A stretch of DNA of 64,000 nt from CAYXFD01 sp964464175 (GCA_964464175.1 CAYXFD010000013.1:1-64000), one strand, 5' to 3'. Positions 43,598 to 53,025 are shown, counted from the first letter of the stretch. Notes: generated by a model not told the origin, from the letters alone. Made by a program: numbers and translations.

Positions 43598-44151
43598 CTT
43601 TCTTTGTTTAACTCCTCTTGCTCTTGGTGAGGTATAGATTCCTGTTGTTCAGACAGGATAGACAATTGCCTGGTGATTTCAGCTTTGAGTTTTTCTTCGT
43701 CTCCGCGGGTGTAACCTGTATGTTCGTACAATATTTCCCCGGAGGGGCTGATAAGAAAAGTATGGGGAACGGTTGTAACCTGAAACTGCTTCATGATCTC
43801 CTGGTTGGTATCAAAGAGAGTGACAAAAGTATATCTTTGTGAACGGATAAGGCTTTTGGCTCTGTTGACGGAACGGGGATTATCTATACTGATCGCTAAA
43901 AGAGTTACTTCATCATTCTCGGAATGAATCTTCTCCAGTTCCGGTAAAAGTCTCAGGCAGGGAGCACACCAGCTTGCCCAGAAATCAATGATGATCAGAT
44001 CAGAACCGAGATAATCGGTAACATTGATCTCCTGATTATTGATATCAGGCAGGGTAAAACTCTGAATAGCCTCCCCCTGAAGCAGAGTTATGCTTAGCAA
44101 AAGACTGATTGTAAGCAAGATTAAATGACGCATTATTAACCTCCTGTTCAA
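43594..44151 (-). CDS. TlpA/ResA-like periplasmic thioredoxin
   Basis: This 185-residue protein has a signal peptide (about 1-25), then an AhpC/TSA-redoxin fold with active site WASWCAPCLRLLPEL, and IISIDNPRS-like and cis-Pro segments (VTTVPHTFLISPSGEILY). It should be a periplasmic thiol-disulfide reductant, probably reduced by the DsbD-like membrane protein encoded upstream in the same operon. The C-terminus is a Glu/Gln-rich tail. It overlaps the barrel gene by 4 nt and follows the Omp28-like lipoprotein gene by 14 nt. Confidence 0.93.
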   Translation of the reverse strand: MNRRLIMRHLILLTISLLLSITLLQGEAIQSFTLPDINNQEINVTDYLGSDLIIIDFWASWCAPCLRLLPELEKIHSENDEVTLLAISIDNPRSVNRAKSLIRSQRYTFVTLFDTNQEIMKQFQVTTVPHTFLISPSGEILYEHTGYTRGDEEKLKAEITRQLSILSEQQESIPHQEQEELNKER

Positions 44152-44165
44152 TGCAGGTCAAAATA

Positions 44166-45302
44166 TTAGTGCCGGCTACCCGGTATCTCTATTTCATATT
44201 CATATACATTATGAACGAAACAGGTATCCTCATCATAGTTATCCTCAACCGTCTGGATCCAGACGACCAGACGAGAATCATTAAAACTGAAGTCCGGAAT
44301 CGATAACTCTGCGTTAAGGATACTGTTTAGATCATCGGCAGAGAGTGAAACACTACCTTTGGCTATAACTACATTTCGGCAAGGTTCTCCAGCTGCATTA
44401 TTGACGTCTGTCTCCTTATCAATCAAGGCATAACGCAACTGCAGATCCGGCTGGTCTGTGATCATCGTTTCAGCGGTCAGAGCAAAAGAAAGGACTTCTT
44501 GGTTTATGGTGTAATCAAATCCCGTTAGGAGATAATCTGCCTCCAGAGCAAAATACTGAGAGATAGCAAAATTGTAAGCAGGATAACTTTCTGTGGGATG
44601 ACCGCCCGAGATCTTAAGCTGTCCCTGAACGATTCCTATTGGTAAGGAAAGAGGCAGTTCATAGTATTCGAGAATGTCGTTGTGACCAAAAGCAAGCTGG
44701 TCGGAAATATGATATTCAATATAATAGAAAGCCTCTCCATAGAGTTGTTTCAAATCATTAAGAGCAGCTTCAACATAAGGACAATTAGGACACCAGGTTG
44801 CAGTAAACAGTTCTACTAAAACTTTTCTATCAAAGGTTTCAGTCCCATTTTGCCGGTTACCTATGAAAAGAAAGTTATGCTCTTCATCAAGGCAATATTC
44901 AGTGAAAGTTGTATCTATTCCGGCAGTAGTATCCCGGATGATCAGACTGAAGGTGAGTGAAATGCCCCCGCTGTCGGGGAGAACATGGAAAATCTGGAGC
45001 TCTTCCGTTACAAGCTCTGTTAAACCGTGGTAATAGTTTTCAACATCACTTTTTAAGCTCCCGTCATTGAGATAATCATCACTGTAATAAACCATTACCG
45101 GGGTCAGATCATTCCCGAGAAGAGCAGTCCGCAAGATTTCGGTAAATCCTTCCAGATGTTCGTCAAAAGCCTGAGATATGTCATTTCCGTTTGGATCAGC
45201 GGGCTGGAAAGAATTATCGAATCTGTTGCAGGAAAAAAGCAGCAATGCTATGAGAAATAGGCATAACTTAAAAATATTATTGCTAAACATCGATTTATTC
45301 AT
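44166..45302 (-). CDS. Omp28-like thioredoxin-fold lipoprotein
   Basis: This 378-residue protein has a lipoprotein signal peptide with lipobox LLLFSC, mature N-terminal Cys about residue 25. A helical N-terminal domain follows, then a thioredoxin-like domain with VELFTATWCPNCPYVEAALNDL and a C-terminal beta domain typical of Omp28/TlpA-like FCB proteins. It probably accepts electrons or shuffles disulfides at the outer-membrane side. It overlaps the 3' end of the DsbD-like gene by 8 nt and so is part of the same operon. The CPNC active site is intact, unlike in the 39965 protein. Confidence 0.9.
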   Translation of the reverse strand: MNKSMFSNNIFKLCLFLIALLLFSCNRFDNSFQPADPNGNDISQAFDEHLEGFTEILRTALLGNDLTPVMVYYSDDYLNDGSLKSDVENYYHGLTELVTEELQIFHVLPDSGGISLTFSLIIRDTTAGIDTTFTEYCLDEEHNFLFIGNRQNGTETFDRKVLVELFTATWCPNCPYVEAALNDLKQLYGEAFYYIEYHISDQLAFGHNDILEYYELPLSLPIGIVQGQLKISGGHPTESYPAYNFAISQYFALEADYLLTGFDYTINQEVLSFALTAETMITDQPDLQLRYALIDKETDVNNAAGEPCRNVVIAKGSVSLSADDLNSILNAELSIPDFSFNDSRLVVWIQTVEDNYDEDTCFVHNVYEYEIEIPGSRH

Positions 45303-46134
45303 CTATTCGCTCCAATACATCAAAGACCATTCTTTTGGTTATTATTTCCGGCAGTAACACCGGCTCTTCAATGCCGGGCAGATAAAAGACATAGACTGGG
45401 ACACCGACTCTGCCATAACTCTGTATCCAGGAGAATATGGTTTCATCATAACTGGTAAAATCTGCGATAAAGAGCTCTACTCCCTTTCTTTCAAACGCTG
45501 CCTGAACGTCATCAGCATAAAGCACTGTAATCTCATTCGTATAGCAGGTAGTACACCATTTCGCAGTAAAATCTATAAAGACGGGAATTCCTGCTTCCTG
45601 AAGTTCGTGAATTCTTTCGGGTGAAAAAGTCTGCCATCTTCCCTTGACCATACCAGATTCTGATTCCTGTTCGAAAGTCTGTTCCTGAAAACGGAGAGTG
45701 TTATTGCCTACCATAACGACCAGAAGAATGGCAATCAGCAGGGCGAGAATCTTTTTAAAGGTTGAAAACTCAGGTCGGAAATATCTTCCGATTATCCTGA
45801 AGGCTACCGCAAGAGAGAGGAGAAAGAAAACTACTGAGAATAATCCGCTTCCGCCCAATTGATAATAGAGAACCTGCAGCATTTTGATAGCCCAGAAGAG
45901 GAGTAAAAATCCCATAAGCTCTTTCAGGACATTCATCCACTCTCCCGGTTTGGGCAGTTTACTAACAAATCTCGGTTTAAAGGCAATGAGGATAAAGGGC
46001 AGAGCCATACCCAAGCCTATAAGCAGGAACATAGCGAGAATTATCACTGGTCTTTGAGCAAAGGCAAAAGCTAAGGCAGCACCAAGGATCGGGGCAGTAC
46101 AGGGAGTACCGAGAAGAACAGCAAAAACTCCCAT
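45295..46134 (-). CDS. DsbD-like protein, C-terminal part (after frameshift)
   Basis: This frame continues the DsbD/CcdA membrane domain: GVFAVLLGTPCTAPILGAAL carries the second conserved Cys-Pro motif. Further helices follow, then a C-terminal thioredoxin domain with FIDFTAKWCTTCYTNE. Its apparent ATG (46134) lies inside the sequence encoding FFNG of the upstream frame, so it is not a natural N-terminus. Together with the 45977-46996 frame it would make one normal DsbD of about 560 residues. Removing one nucleotide between 46133 and 46128 restores a continuous frame. It would carry electrons from cytoplasmic thioredoxin to the periplasmic TlpA/Omp28-like proteins. Confidence 0.85.
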   Translation of the reverse strand: MGVFAVLLGTPCTAPILGAALAFAFAQRPVIILAMFLLIGLGMALPFILIAFKPRFVSKLPKPGEWMNVLKELMGFLLLFWAIKMLQVLYYQLGGSGLFSVVFFLLSLAVAFRIIGRYFRPEFSTFKKILALLIAILLVVMVGNNTLRFQEQTFEQESESGMVKGRWQTFSPERIHELQEAGIPVFIDFTAKWCTTCYTNEITVLYADDVQAAFERKGVELFIADFTSYDETIFSWIQSYGRVGVPVYVFYLPGIEEPVLLPEIITKRMVFDVLERIDE

Positions 46135-46996
46135 TAAAGAACGAGCCGGCCAATCCTCTTTTACTGGTCATTTTGGCAGTAACTTTAGCATCGGGAAGGG
46201 AAATGACGAAAACATCGAAGAGCGAAAGCGAGAAGACAAAGATGACAGAGGTAAGAACAAGAACAAAGATCGGGTTCTGGAACTGAAATCCCCAGCCGAC
46301 ATATTCTCCCGACGCTTTCAGAATGATAACAATTATGGCTAAAGAGAGAAAAGAAAAGAGAATCCCTAAGGAATAGGTGAGAGAATTGAGGGTAATCTTC
46401 TTTTTATCCGCTTGACTGTCCTTGATCAGAGTAAAGGCACGAAGAGAGAGGACAGGAAGGACACAAGGAGTAAGATTGAGTATTATTCCCCCTAACAAGG
46501 CAAAAAGAAGATAGAGCAGGATCGGTTCCTGAGTTGGAGAGGTTGAGGATGGCAGAACTTCCAGGGTCGTCTTCAATTCTTCCTCTTCCGGCATTATACA
46601 GGTGCCTGTGTTATCATAACAGAGCTGGTACCCTGCCGTTATAGCTAACTCGTAACTGCCGGGTTCGGCATCATGAGTGATGTTAAGCTCCCGGGTTAAC
46701 ACAACTTCTCCATAGAGATGAATGAAACCGTCAGCTTCTATCTTTCCCGTGGGATAGACTATCTCTTCGAGAGTAATTCCCGGTATTTCAGCAACCTCGA
46801 AGAAAAAATAGTCTTCCTGCAGGATCTGGTGCAAACCTTCCGGAAAGACATAGGTTACCTGGATTTTTCCTCTGCTGCCGGTCTCGATTACTTCCGGCTC
46901 TAATCTTACCGATACTTCAGCTTGTTGTGAAAAAAGAAAGCTGCAGGCGAATAAAAACACTATAATTATGCTGACTCTGTAGCGCAAACTCTTCAT
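45977..46996 (-). CDS. DsbD-like protein, N-terminal part (before frameshift)
   Basis: The preferred start ATG 46996 (MKSLRYRVSIII) uses the GGAG that overlaps the earlier ATG at 47011. It has a signal peptide, then an N-terminal immunoglobulin-like DsbD-alpha-type domain (about 25-160) with CYDNTGTC. The start of the CcdA/DsbD transmembrane domain follows, with NLTPCVLPVLSLRAF, ending in KRGLAGSFFNG. After that the frame turns into non-homologous Cys/Ser-rich sequence, while the homologous continuation (VFAVLLGTPCTAP) lies in the +1 frame. Frameshift mutation, assembly error and programmed +1 shift are all possible; an error or mutation is most likely because no slippery pattern is obvious. 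Confidence 0.85.
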   Translation of the reverse strand: MKSLRYRVSIIIVFLFACSFLFSQQAEVSVRLEPEVIETGSRGKIQVTYVFPEGLHQILQEDYFFFEVAEIPGITLEEIVYPTGKIEADGFIHLYGEVVLTRELNITHDAEPGSYELAITAGYQLCYDNTGTCIMPEEEELKTTLEVLPSSTSPTQEPILLYLLFALLGGIILNLTPCVLPVLSLRAFTLIKDSQADKKKITLNSLTYSLGILFSFLSLAIIVIILKASGEYVGWGFQFQNPIFVLVLTSVIFVFSLSLFDVFVISLPDAKVTAKMTSKRGLAGSFFNGSFCCSSRYSLYCPDPWCCLSFCLCSKTSDNSRYVPAYRLGYGSALYPHCL

Positions 46997-47033
46997 ATTA
47001 CTTAACTCCATCTAAAAAATTGTGTCTAAATAT

Positions 47034-48764
47034 TTATTCAGTTTTTTGGTCAGCTTTAAAGAATTCTCCCGCATTCTTTTGCCAACTTAGTTTGTGAGCG
47101 TACTCTCTTGCCTGCTCGTATAGCTGCTTTCTCATTTGTTCATCCTTGGGGAGAAGATCGAAAATATCTCTACCCTGCTTTCTGAACAGCTTGTTTTCCA
47201 AATCTGTTCTTTCCTGGGCAGAGATATTGAGGAGAATCTGGTCGTCAGTGAGGTCAACTTCGGAAAAATCGATCCAATGATAAGGTTTTAGTGATGTTTC
47301 TCTGAAACAGGAATCAAGTAAAAAAGAACATCCGCATTGTCTGCTAAGAATAGCGGTACCTCCAAAGGGAACTGTTTCGATTTGAGCTATGCCGAAAGGT
47401 TCATAAATAGAAAAGCCAAGTTCGGCATCAGAGCCGTAACGTAAATCGGAAAATGTTGTTCCTTCCGGTATCCTCTTTCCGGTTACTTCCTGTGAAAAAC
47501 CGTATTGATTGATGAAAACCCCTTTAATGGATATTGATTTAGCATTGAATAGTTTCAGGGAATTATAAACATCCCTTTCATAATCTATCAGATCGGGATA
47601 ACCCTCAGTATGAAGGAGCGGCCAGCCGTATTCTTTCTCCATTCTCATAATATCATTCGGGTCTCTGCCACTGCTGATCAAACTCGATAAAAGAATATAG
47701 AACCCTTTCAAATTATGCTCTGAAAAGTAGTTATCCATCTCTTCCAAAAAACGGATATCCCGCCATAACCCTTTACTGATTACTAATCTTGTAACATGAG
47801 TAAAGATAACTTCCGGAGTGAAATTGAAGAGAGTTTCACAATAATCTGCTAATCTCTGACGCGATACAGTCTTCTTTTCGTAGTCCATACTGTTCGTAGG
47901 GACGCCGTTATAGACGACATGGATCCTTTCCGCTTTCACTTCAGGCTGTAAATATCTGTATTCTTGCTTTATCCAGTCCCCGACAGCAATAATATCATCG
48001 AAGTGGATGGCCAGTTTAATTAATTCATTACGGTAATTGTTTTTCTGAGAACCGAATCTCTCTTCCAGAGGAATTTGTCTTTCACTATCCCTGAGCATTA
48101 AGTTGTAAAAAGTGATGTCATGACCCGGAATTCTCTCTACCAAAGCACGAGCAGTGGAAACCTCATGAGCATAGAAATACGTCCGACAGCTCTTCTTTTC
48201 TGTTAACAACAGCTTCAAACAGCTTGGGACCCCCATATATTCATGAGAAAAAGCTGTGATAACGTCTTCAGAACCGGTCAAAGACTGCATAATATCAACG
48301 AACGGTACTGCCAGCCGCACGTATTGCTCACAATCCCAATCATTATAGGTGTCCGACTGAAACCGGAATTTCTCCCACAGCTGATACTTAAAAGTGTTAA
48401 GAGGCTCAATTCTTAGCCTCTTAATCCCAACTATGAGTAACTCAACTTCCGTACTTTGATCGGGATGGATCTCATCATAGATATCCTTTTTGCCGTAAAC
48501 TATATCAATATGATATTGCTGGCACAAATCCCGTAAGTGCGGAAAATCTTCTTCGATACCGTCTAATGAAGAGAACAGGACTCGAGAGTCTTTGCCTAAT
48601 CTTTCCGGATGTAAAGAACTCTGATCATCGAAAAGAGGTCCGTAAAAGATCGTTCGGGAGAAATTCTGCTGATAAGCTTCAGTGTTACATAAACCGCTCA
48701 GAACTGAACCGATACCCCCGATTTTTTTGGCAGCCTCATGACTGATATGTATTCCGATATTCAT
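47034..48764 (-). CDS. Glycogen-synthase-like glycosyltransferase (GT-B)
   Basis: This 576-residue protein shows the two-domain GT-B layout of glycogen/starch synthases. The N-terminus MNIGIHISHEAAKKIGGIGSVL has the glycine-rich GGIGSV loop. The middle has AFSHEYMGVPSCLKLLL and YNGVPTNSMD, and the C-terminal donor site SIYEPFGIAQIETVPFGGTA carries the E..FG..Q.E pattern of GT4/GT5 enzymes. It is cytosolic. It probably builds or extends alpha-glucan (glycogen) or a related polysaccharide, and the donor (ADP- or UDP-glucose) cannot be told. It lies upstream of the dsbD-like gene on the same strand with only 22 nt between the stop and ATG 47011, though the functions differ. Confidence 0.85.
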   Translation of the reverse strand: MNIGIHISHEAAKKIGGIGSVLSGLCNTEAYQQNFSRTIFYGPLFDDQSSLHPERLGKDSRVLFSSLDGIEEDFPHLRDLCQQYHIDIVYGKKDIYDEIHPDQSTEVELLIVGIKRLRIEPLNTFKYQLWEKFRFQSDTYNDWDCEQYVRLAVPFVDIMQSLTGSEDVITAFSHEYMGVPSCLKLLLTEKKSCRTYFYAHEVSTARALVERIPGHDITFYNLMLRDSERQIPLEERFGSQKNNYRNELIKLAIHFDDIIAVGDWIKQEYRYLQPEVKAERIHVVYNGVPTNSMDYEKKTVSRQRLADYCETLFNFTPEVIFTHVTRLVISKGLWRDIRFLEEMDNYFSEHNLKGFYILLSSLISSGRDPNDIMRMEKEYGWPLLHTEGYPDLIDYERDVYNSLKLFNAKSISIKGVFINQYGFSQEVTGKRIPEGTTFSDLRYGSDAELGFSIYEPFGIAQIETVPFGGTAILSRQCGCSFLLDSCFRETSLKPYHWIDFSEVDLTDDQILLNISAQERTDLENKLFRKQGRDIFDLLPKDEQMRKQLYEQAREYAHKLSWQKNAGEFFKADQKTE

Positions 48765-49041
48765 CTATTACAACCATGCTTTTTTTTAATGGATATTCTG
48801 TTGTCACTTAATATCCGGTCAAGAAAAATTATCGGGAGAAGATTTGCCGGGAATAAGCAAATTCATTAAAAGACTCTAAAGATCCGCAGATAGCCGAGAG
48901 AATAGTGTCTCATAATCATTATACCTGAACAGGACAACCGGAGAAAATTTTTCATTGACAATTATTGTATTATTTTGAGACAGTATATGATGATGAGTTG
49001 TAAGTTAGAAGACTCATGAGAAACAGATTTACGGGGGAGTT

Positions 49042-50802
49042 ATGAAAATTAGTACAAGATTTTCTTTCTTTATTTTACTCTTGGTTTTATTGCTTGGAAG
49101 TTCTACTTTTTTATGGTCTCAATCACTTACTTTTGATATTACCGATCTTCAGGGAGTGCACCGTTGGGCTCCGATAAAAGGACCTCATATCTTTACTGTC
49201 TATACCCCGGCTCCCGTGATGGTTTTTGCCTGGTCAGGTTTTGACTGGTTAGATGGGGTTACAGAGTCGGTGTTTATCGAATCAGAAGGGGTTGATGATC
49301 TATTGGGAGTTGATCCGGTAGTTGAAATGTATGTTAGCGGCTTTGATCTGCACTCTCTGGAATTCGTCAATGTCGTAAATTTTGGGGGTGATCCCTTTAC
49401 CCCGGGCGAGAGAGGGGATTTCCGTATTTATACAGGCGGCACAGCAACTATGCATTTGAACGGGGTCAAGATCGCCGAAGCTTCTAATTTTCAGGTAGAT
49501 ATCCTGGTCTCATATCCTGTTATCGGCGGAGGTCCCGGACAGCTTGCTCAAGCAGTCGGGGTAGCAGATATAAACATGGCAGAGACAGATCCTGATTGGG
49601 TAGTGAGATTTGATAACGGAAGCGGACAGTTTGAATTCGAATTTGAAAACTTTACTGCCGGGATCGGTCCTAATCACGATACAACCGTAACAATTTTAAG
49701 CAGGGATGTTCACACAACAGTTGATGATGCTATTTTAGTTGCCGACGATACGGTTGATTTTGATGCCTCAATAGGCGTAGTAGTAGATTTTGAATTCACT
49801 GATCCGATGGTCTATGATGAAGGGGCTGGTGAGGTAGAAGTTGTTAAAACGCTAACGGTAAATAAAATATATGGAGATGCAGGTGGAGTACTTCCTGCAG
49901 AAGTACTTTCCTTCAATAGCCAATTTTATTACCGTTTCGGAGCTGTTTTAGATGGTTTTCAATGTGATATTACTTTTGATCTTTCTGAAGTTCCTAATCT
50001 TCCCACTGATCTGGAAGATGTTGTGTTTATGAGAAGACCGAAACGAGCACCTCAGGATTATGTTTGGGAAGTTATACCTAATGAGATAGAAATTCTCTCA
50101 GTCACACCACCAAGACTGTTAGTAAAGGATGTTACCGGTTTTAGCGAGTGGGGAATCGGCTTCTTAACAGACGATTCATTACCGGTAGAATTGAGTTCTT
50201 TTACCAGCAGTGTTACGGCTAACGGTTTTGTAGAGCTGACCTGGATAACAGAAAGTGAAAGCAATATGCTCGGTTATCATATTCATCGGGCTGAAGATAA
50301 CAATGTAGCCTTGGCAGAAAAGATTACCGGCGAGGTAATTAATGCCGAAAATTCATCGACCACGGTTTATTACAACTATACCGACAAAAATTTACCTACA
50401 GCCGGTACTTACTACTATTGGTTAGAGTTTGTGGAGTTAGACCTGACTTCCGGTTTCCACGGACCAATCTCTGCAGTAGTATCTTTTGATAATGATGATG
50501 ATACTCCGGGAATAGTATATAGAACAGAGTTGATCGGTGCTTTCCCTAATCCTTTCAATCCTGAAACTTCGATCGAGTTCACTTTAGCTGATCCTTCCCA
50601 TGTTACTTTGAGAATCTTTAACAGCAGGGGACAATTGGTTAAGGAGTTACTTGCCAATGATCAATTAGCTGCAGGTTTTTACTCGGAAGTTTGGGATGGA
50701 AGGGATAACTCAGGGGCTTCAGTAGGCTCAGGAGTATATTTCTACCGGATGAAGGTTGATAATAGTTACGATATGATTAAGAAGATGGTGCTTGTTAAGT
50801 AA
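49042..50802 (+). CDS. Secreted protein with LPVELSSFTS module and sorting domain
   Basis: This 586-residue protein has a signal peptide (about 1-26). A long beta-rich N-terminal region of unknown type follows (about 27-370), ending in a segment like a choice-of-anchor domain (VSGFSEWGIGF-like: VTGFSEWGIGFL). Next is the LPVELSSFTS...NMLGYHIHRA...YYYWLEFVEL module (about 378-480) and a type IX-like sorting domain (FPNPFNPETSIEFT ... SVGSGVYFYRM ... KKMVLVK). It is an exported surface protein of unknown function. A GGGGGAG ribosome site precedes the ATG. TTGACA lies at 48955-48960 without a clear -10. A terminator follows the stop. Confidence 0.85.
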   Translation: MKISTRFSFFILLLVLLLGSSTFLWSQSLTFDITDLQGVHRWAPIKGPHIFTVYTPAPVMVFAWSGFDWLDGVTESVFIESEGVDDLLGVDPVVEMYVSGFDLHSLEFVNVVNFGGDPFTPGERGDFRIYTGGTATMHLNGVKIAEASNFQVDILVSYPVIGGGPGQLAQAVGVADINMAETDPDWVVRFDNGSGQFEFEFENFTAGIGPNHDTTVTILSRDVHTTVDDAILVADDTVDFDASIGVVVDFEFTDPMVYDEGAGEVEVVKTLTVNKIYGDAGGVLPAEVLSFNSQFYYRFGAVLDGFQCDITFDLSEVPNLPTDLEDVVFMRRPKRAPQDYVWEVIPNEIEILSVTPPRLLVKDVTGFSEWGIGFLTDDSLPVELSSFTSSVTANGFVELTWITESESNMLGYHIHRAEDNNVALAEKITGEVINAENSSTTVYYNYTDKNLPTAGTYYYWLEFVELDLTSGFHGPISAVVSFDNDDDTPGIVYRTELIGAFPNPFNPETSIEFTLADPSHVTLRIFNSRGQLVKELLANDQLAAGFYSEVWDGRDNSGASVGSGVYFYRMKVDNSYDMIKKMVLVK

Positions 50803-50833
50803 GCATAGCTTTTATAGTTAACAAACAAGATTA

Positions 50834-50872
50834 AAACTAACCACCCCAGATAACCTCTGGAGTGGTTAGTTT
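50834..50872 (+). terminator. Rho-independent terminator after the 49042 gene
   Basis: AAACTAACCAC(C)CCAGA pairs with TCTGG(A)GTGGTTAGTTT around a short loop, an almost perfect 17-bp stem, followed by CTTTTT. It can also serve the minus-strand gene ending at 50903. Confidence 0.88.
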
Positions 50873-50902
50873 CTTTTTGGCTACCAGGTGTCTGTCTCAT
50901 TC

Positions 50903-51529
50903 TCAAAAAGAGTATTCTATCCCGAGATTTGCTCCCATACCGCTGACATTCTGTTTGTTTTCGATATGTCCGAAGGTCTTCAGAGCAATCGTACTTTTTA
51001 ACTCATTGTGGCGATAGAATACTTTACTCAGAAAGTTGAGCTTAGGGCTAAGATCATATTTAAAACCAGTCCAAATCAGAGCATTCAAACCACTGTAATC
51101 TTCAAAGCTTTCAAATTCATCTTCTAATTCTATATTTAACGGGGTGACTTCTTCTCTTAGGAAGCTCATTCCTAACCCGGCTCCAATTATTGGAATAATT
51201 CTTGGTGTAAGAGAGAAGTTATGCTGCACATTAAAGGATATCGGAATGATATTCAGTTTCACATCGCTCAGTTCATTACTTGATTCGTATGGAGTTGCAG
51301 TCTGGATGAGTTTTCTGGTAAGAAGAGAGTTTTGCTGATGATAATCTATGCTTAGCTGTGCTTCTATTGCCGGAAAAATTTCATATCCCAGGGTTAATCC
51401 GGTTATCAGTCCGTTATCAAGGCCATCATCGGGGAGAATCATTCCTGTTCTCAGAGAAAGATTCACCGGGTTTGCTGACAAAGCTGTTATCAATGAGATC
51501 AAAACGAGCAAGATGAAGCATTTAGACAT
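50903..51529 (-). CDS. Small outer-membrane beta-barrel (OmpA/PorT-like)
   Basis: This 208-residue protein has a signal peptide (about 1-19; the mature region starts NPVNLSLRTGMILPDDG). It then has about eight amphipathic beta strands (GLTLGYEIFPAIEAQLSIDYH, IIPISFNVQHNF, IPIIGAGLGMSF, LIWTGFKYDLSPKL) and ends in GIEYSF with the C-terminal aromatic residue recognised by the BAM machinery. This matches the small OmpW/PorT-like barrels (outer-membrane protein beta-barrel domain). The specific role is unknown. The ribosome site is GGGAGG. It is a single gene, convergent with 49042. Confidence 0.85.
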   Translation of the reverse strand: MSKCFILLVLISLITALSANPVNLSLRTGMILPDDGLDNGLITGLTLGYEIFPAIEAQLSIDYHQQNSLLTRKLIQTATPYESSNELSDVKLNIIPISFNVQHNFSLTPRIIPIIGAGLGMSFLREEVTPLNIELEDEFESFEDYSGLNALIWTGFKYDLSPKLNFLSKVFYRHNELKSTIALKTFGHIENKQNVSGMGANLGIEYSF

Positions 51530-51680
51530 ATTTACCTCCCGAAAATCTATTTCGGTATATATAACTGAAAACCAGGCATAATATTACATTCTAAATGTTG
51601 TTTTGTTTTTAAAATATATTGGCATGGAAGTTGCTTCATAACTGACAATGAAGCCTATATTATATACTACAGGAGAGAAA

Positions 51681-53015
51681 ATGGGAAATAGTTTCATTAA
51701 ACTGCTTGAGGATATCTGTAAGGAGAATACAGAAGTTAAATTCGATTTTCATTATGAAGAATGGGAGACAGATTTTCTTCGTTTTTTTCGAAGCGAGATT
51801 AACTACAATATCTCAAAAAAACTGATCACTCTTGATGCTTCTCTTTACAAAGGGAAGAAGCAATATGCATTTCAAATCGCCAATCCGACAGAAGAACAAC
51901 TCCGGATAAATATTGAACAGGCACTTTCGGTTATAGACAGACTACCGGAAGACCCTGATTTCGTTGACCTGGAGGATAACAAAGAAGCAGCAGCGGAGAT
52001 GGTTAAAGAGAATAATATTCTGAAAGTACCTTTAGAGAAAAAAATTGAGATATTGAGCAGGATCTCAGAAACGGTAGAACCTTATGGTTTTAAAATATTC
52101 GGAACGTTCATCTGTAATTATCAGATTGACTATATTGTTAACAGTAATGGTGTTAACAAGCGGATGACAAATTCTCCGATAATGCTGGAATTGAAGGCAA
52201 TGTCCGATAAGAATGAAGTCACAGTGATTGAATCATTTGGAAGTGAGGATATTTCTGCTTTTAATCTTGCTGCCTTTATTGAGCAATTGGAAAAGAAGGT
52301 ACAGATCGCGACTAAGGATGTTGTAGATGTTGAACCTGACAGCTACGAAGTTATTCTTGCTCCGAGATGCCTTGCTGAATTCTATGGTTATCTTGTCTGG
52401 GGTGGTTTGACTGCTTCAGTTTATGACCGGAAGAACAGTTATTTTGAAGATAAACTTGATAAGCAGGTGTTTCCGGAGATCATCAATCTGGCAGATGACC
52501 CCAATTACCCGGGAATAATAAACTTTGCCTATAATTCTGACGGACATATTTACCGGTGCTTGGAACTGATCAAGAATGGAGTTTTCAAAAATTTCCTCGT
52601 AGATAATTATTACAGCCACAAAACCGGTATGAAGAAGAACGGTGCTGAAGCCGAATGTCTTGTTATGCAACCCGGGGAGAGCAGCTTAGAAGAGATGATA
52701 AAGGGTGTAAGAAAAGGGCTTTATATCTCAAGCCTGCATTATATGAATTTTATAAACATGAAAGAGACCTCAGTGACCGGTTTGACCAGGGACGGAACTT
52801 TTCTGATTGAGAATGGAGAGTTTAAGAAAGTTGTGAATAATCTGAGATATACGGTCAGAATAGTCGATGTCATAAAGAGTATAACCGAGATAGAGAATAG
52901 AACATCCCTTGTTCCCATGTCAGATAATTACGGAGCCTTTGGGATCAACAGCTATGCGATGCCCCATGTCAAGGTATCGGCATTTAAGATAAGCTCATCA
53001 ACAAAAACAATATAG
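51681..53015 (+). CDS. tldE: TldE/PmbA-family metalloprotease partner subunit
   Basis: The protein has about 444 residues from ATG 51681, chosen because AGGAGAGAAA lies directly upstream; the frame is open to ATG 51648. The TldD/PmbA fold is recognisable in IANPTEEQLRINIEQAL, EVILAPRCLAEFYGYLVWGGLTA, SYFEDKLDKQVFPEIINLADDP and the GLYISSLHYMNFINMKETSVTGLTRDGTFLIENGE region. It lacks the HExxxH zinc motif, as TldE/PmbA subunits do. With TldD it forms a heterodimeric protease that degrades unfolded peptides or matures some ribosomal peptides. tldD starts 10 nt downstream. Confidence 0.92.
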   Translation: MGNSFIKLLEDICKENTEVKFDFHYEEWETDFLRFFRSEINYNISKKLITLDASLYKGKKQYAFQIANPTEEQLRINIEQALSVIDRLPEDPDFVDLEDNKEAAAEMVKENNILKVPLEKKIEILSRISETVEPYGFKIFGTFICNYQIDYIVNSNGVNKRMTNSPIMLELKAMSDKNEVTVIESFGSEDISAFNLAAFIEQLEKKVQIATKDVVDVEPDSYEVILAPRCLAEFYGYLVWGGLTASVYDRKNSYFEDKLDKQVFPEIINLADDPNYPGIINFAYNSDGHIYRCLELIKNGVFKNFLVDNYYSHKTGMKKNGAEAECLVMQPGESSLEEMIKGVRKGLYISSLHYMNFINMKETSVTGLTRDGTFLIENGEFKKVVNNLRYTVRIVDVIKSITEIENRTSLVPMSDNYGAFGINSYAMPHVKVSAFKISSSTKTI

Positions 53016-53025
53016 GAAAAAGAGA

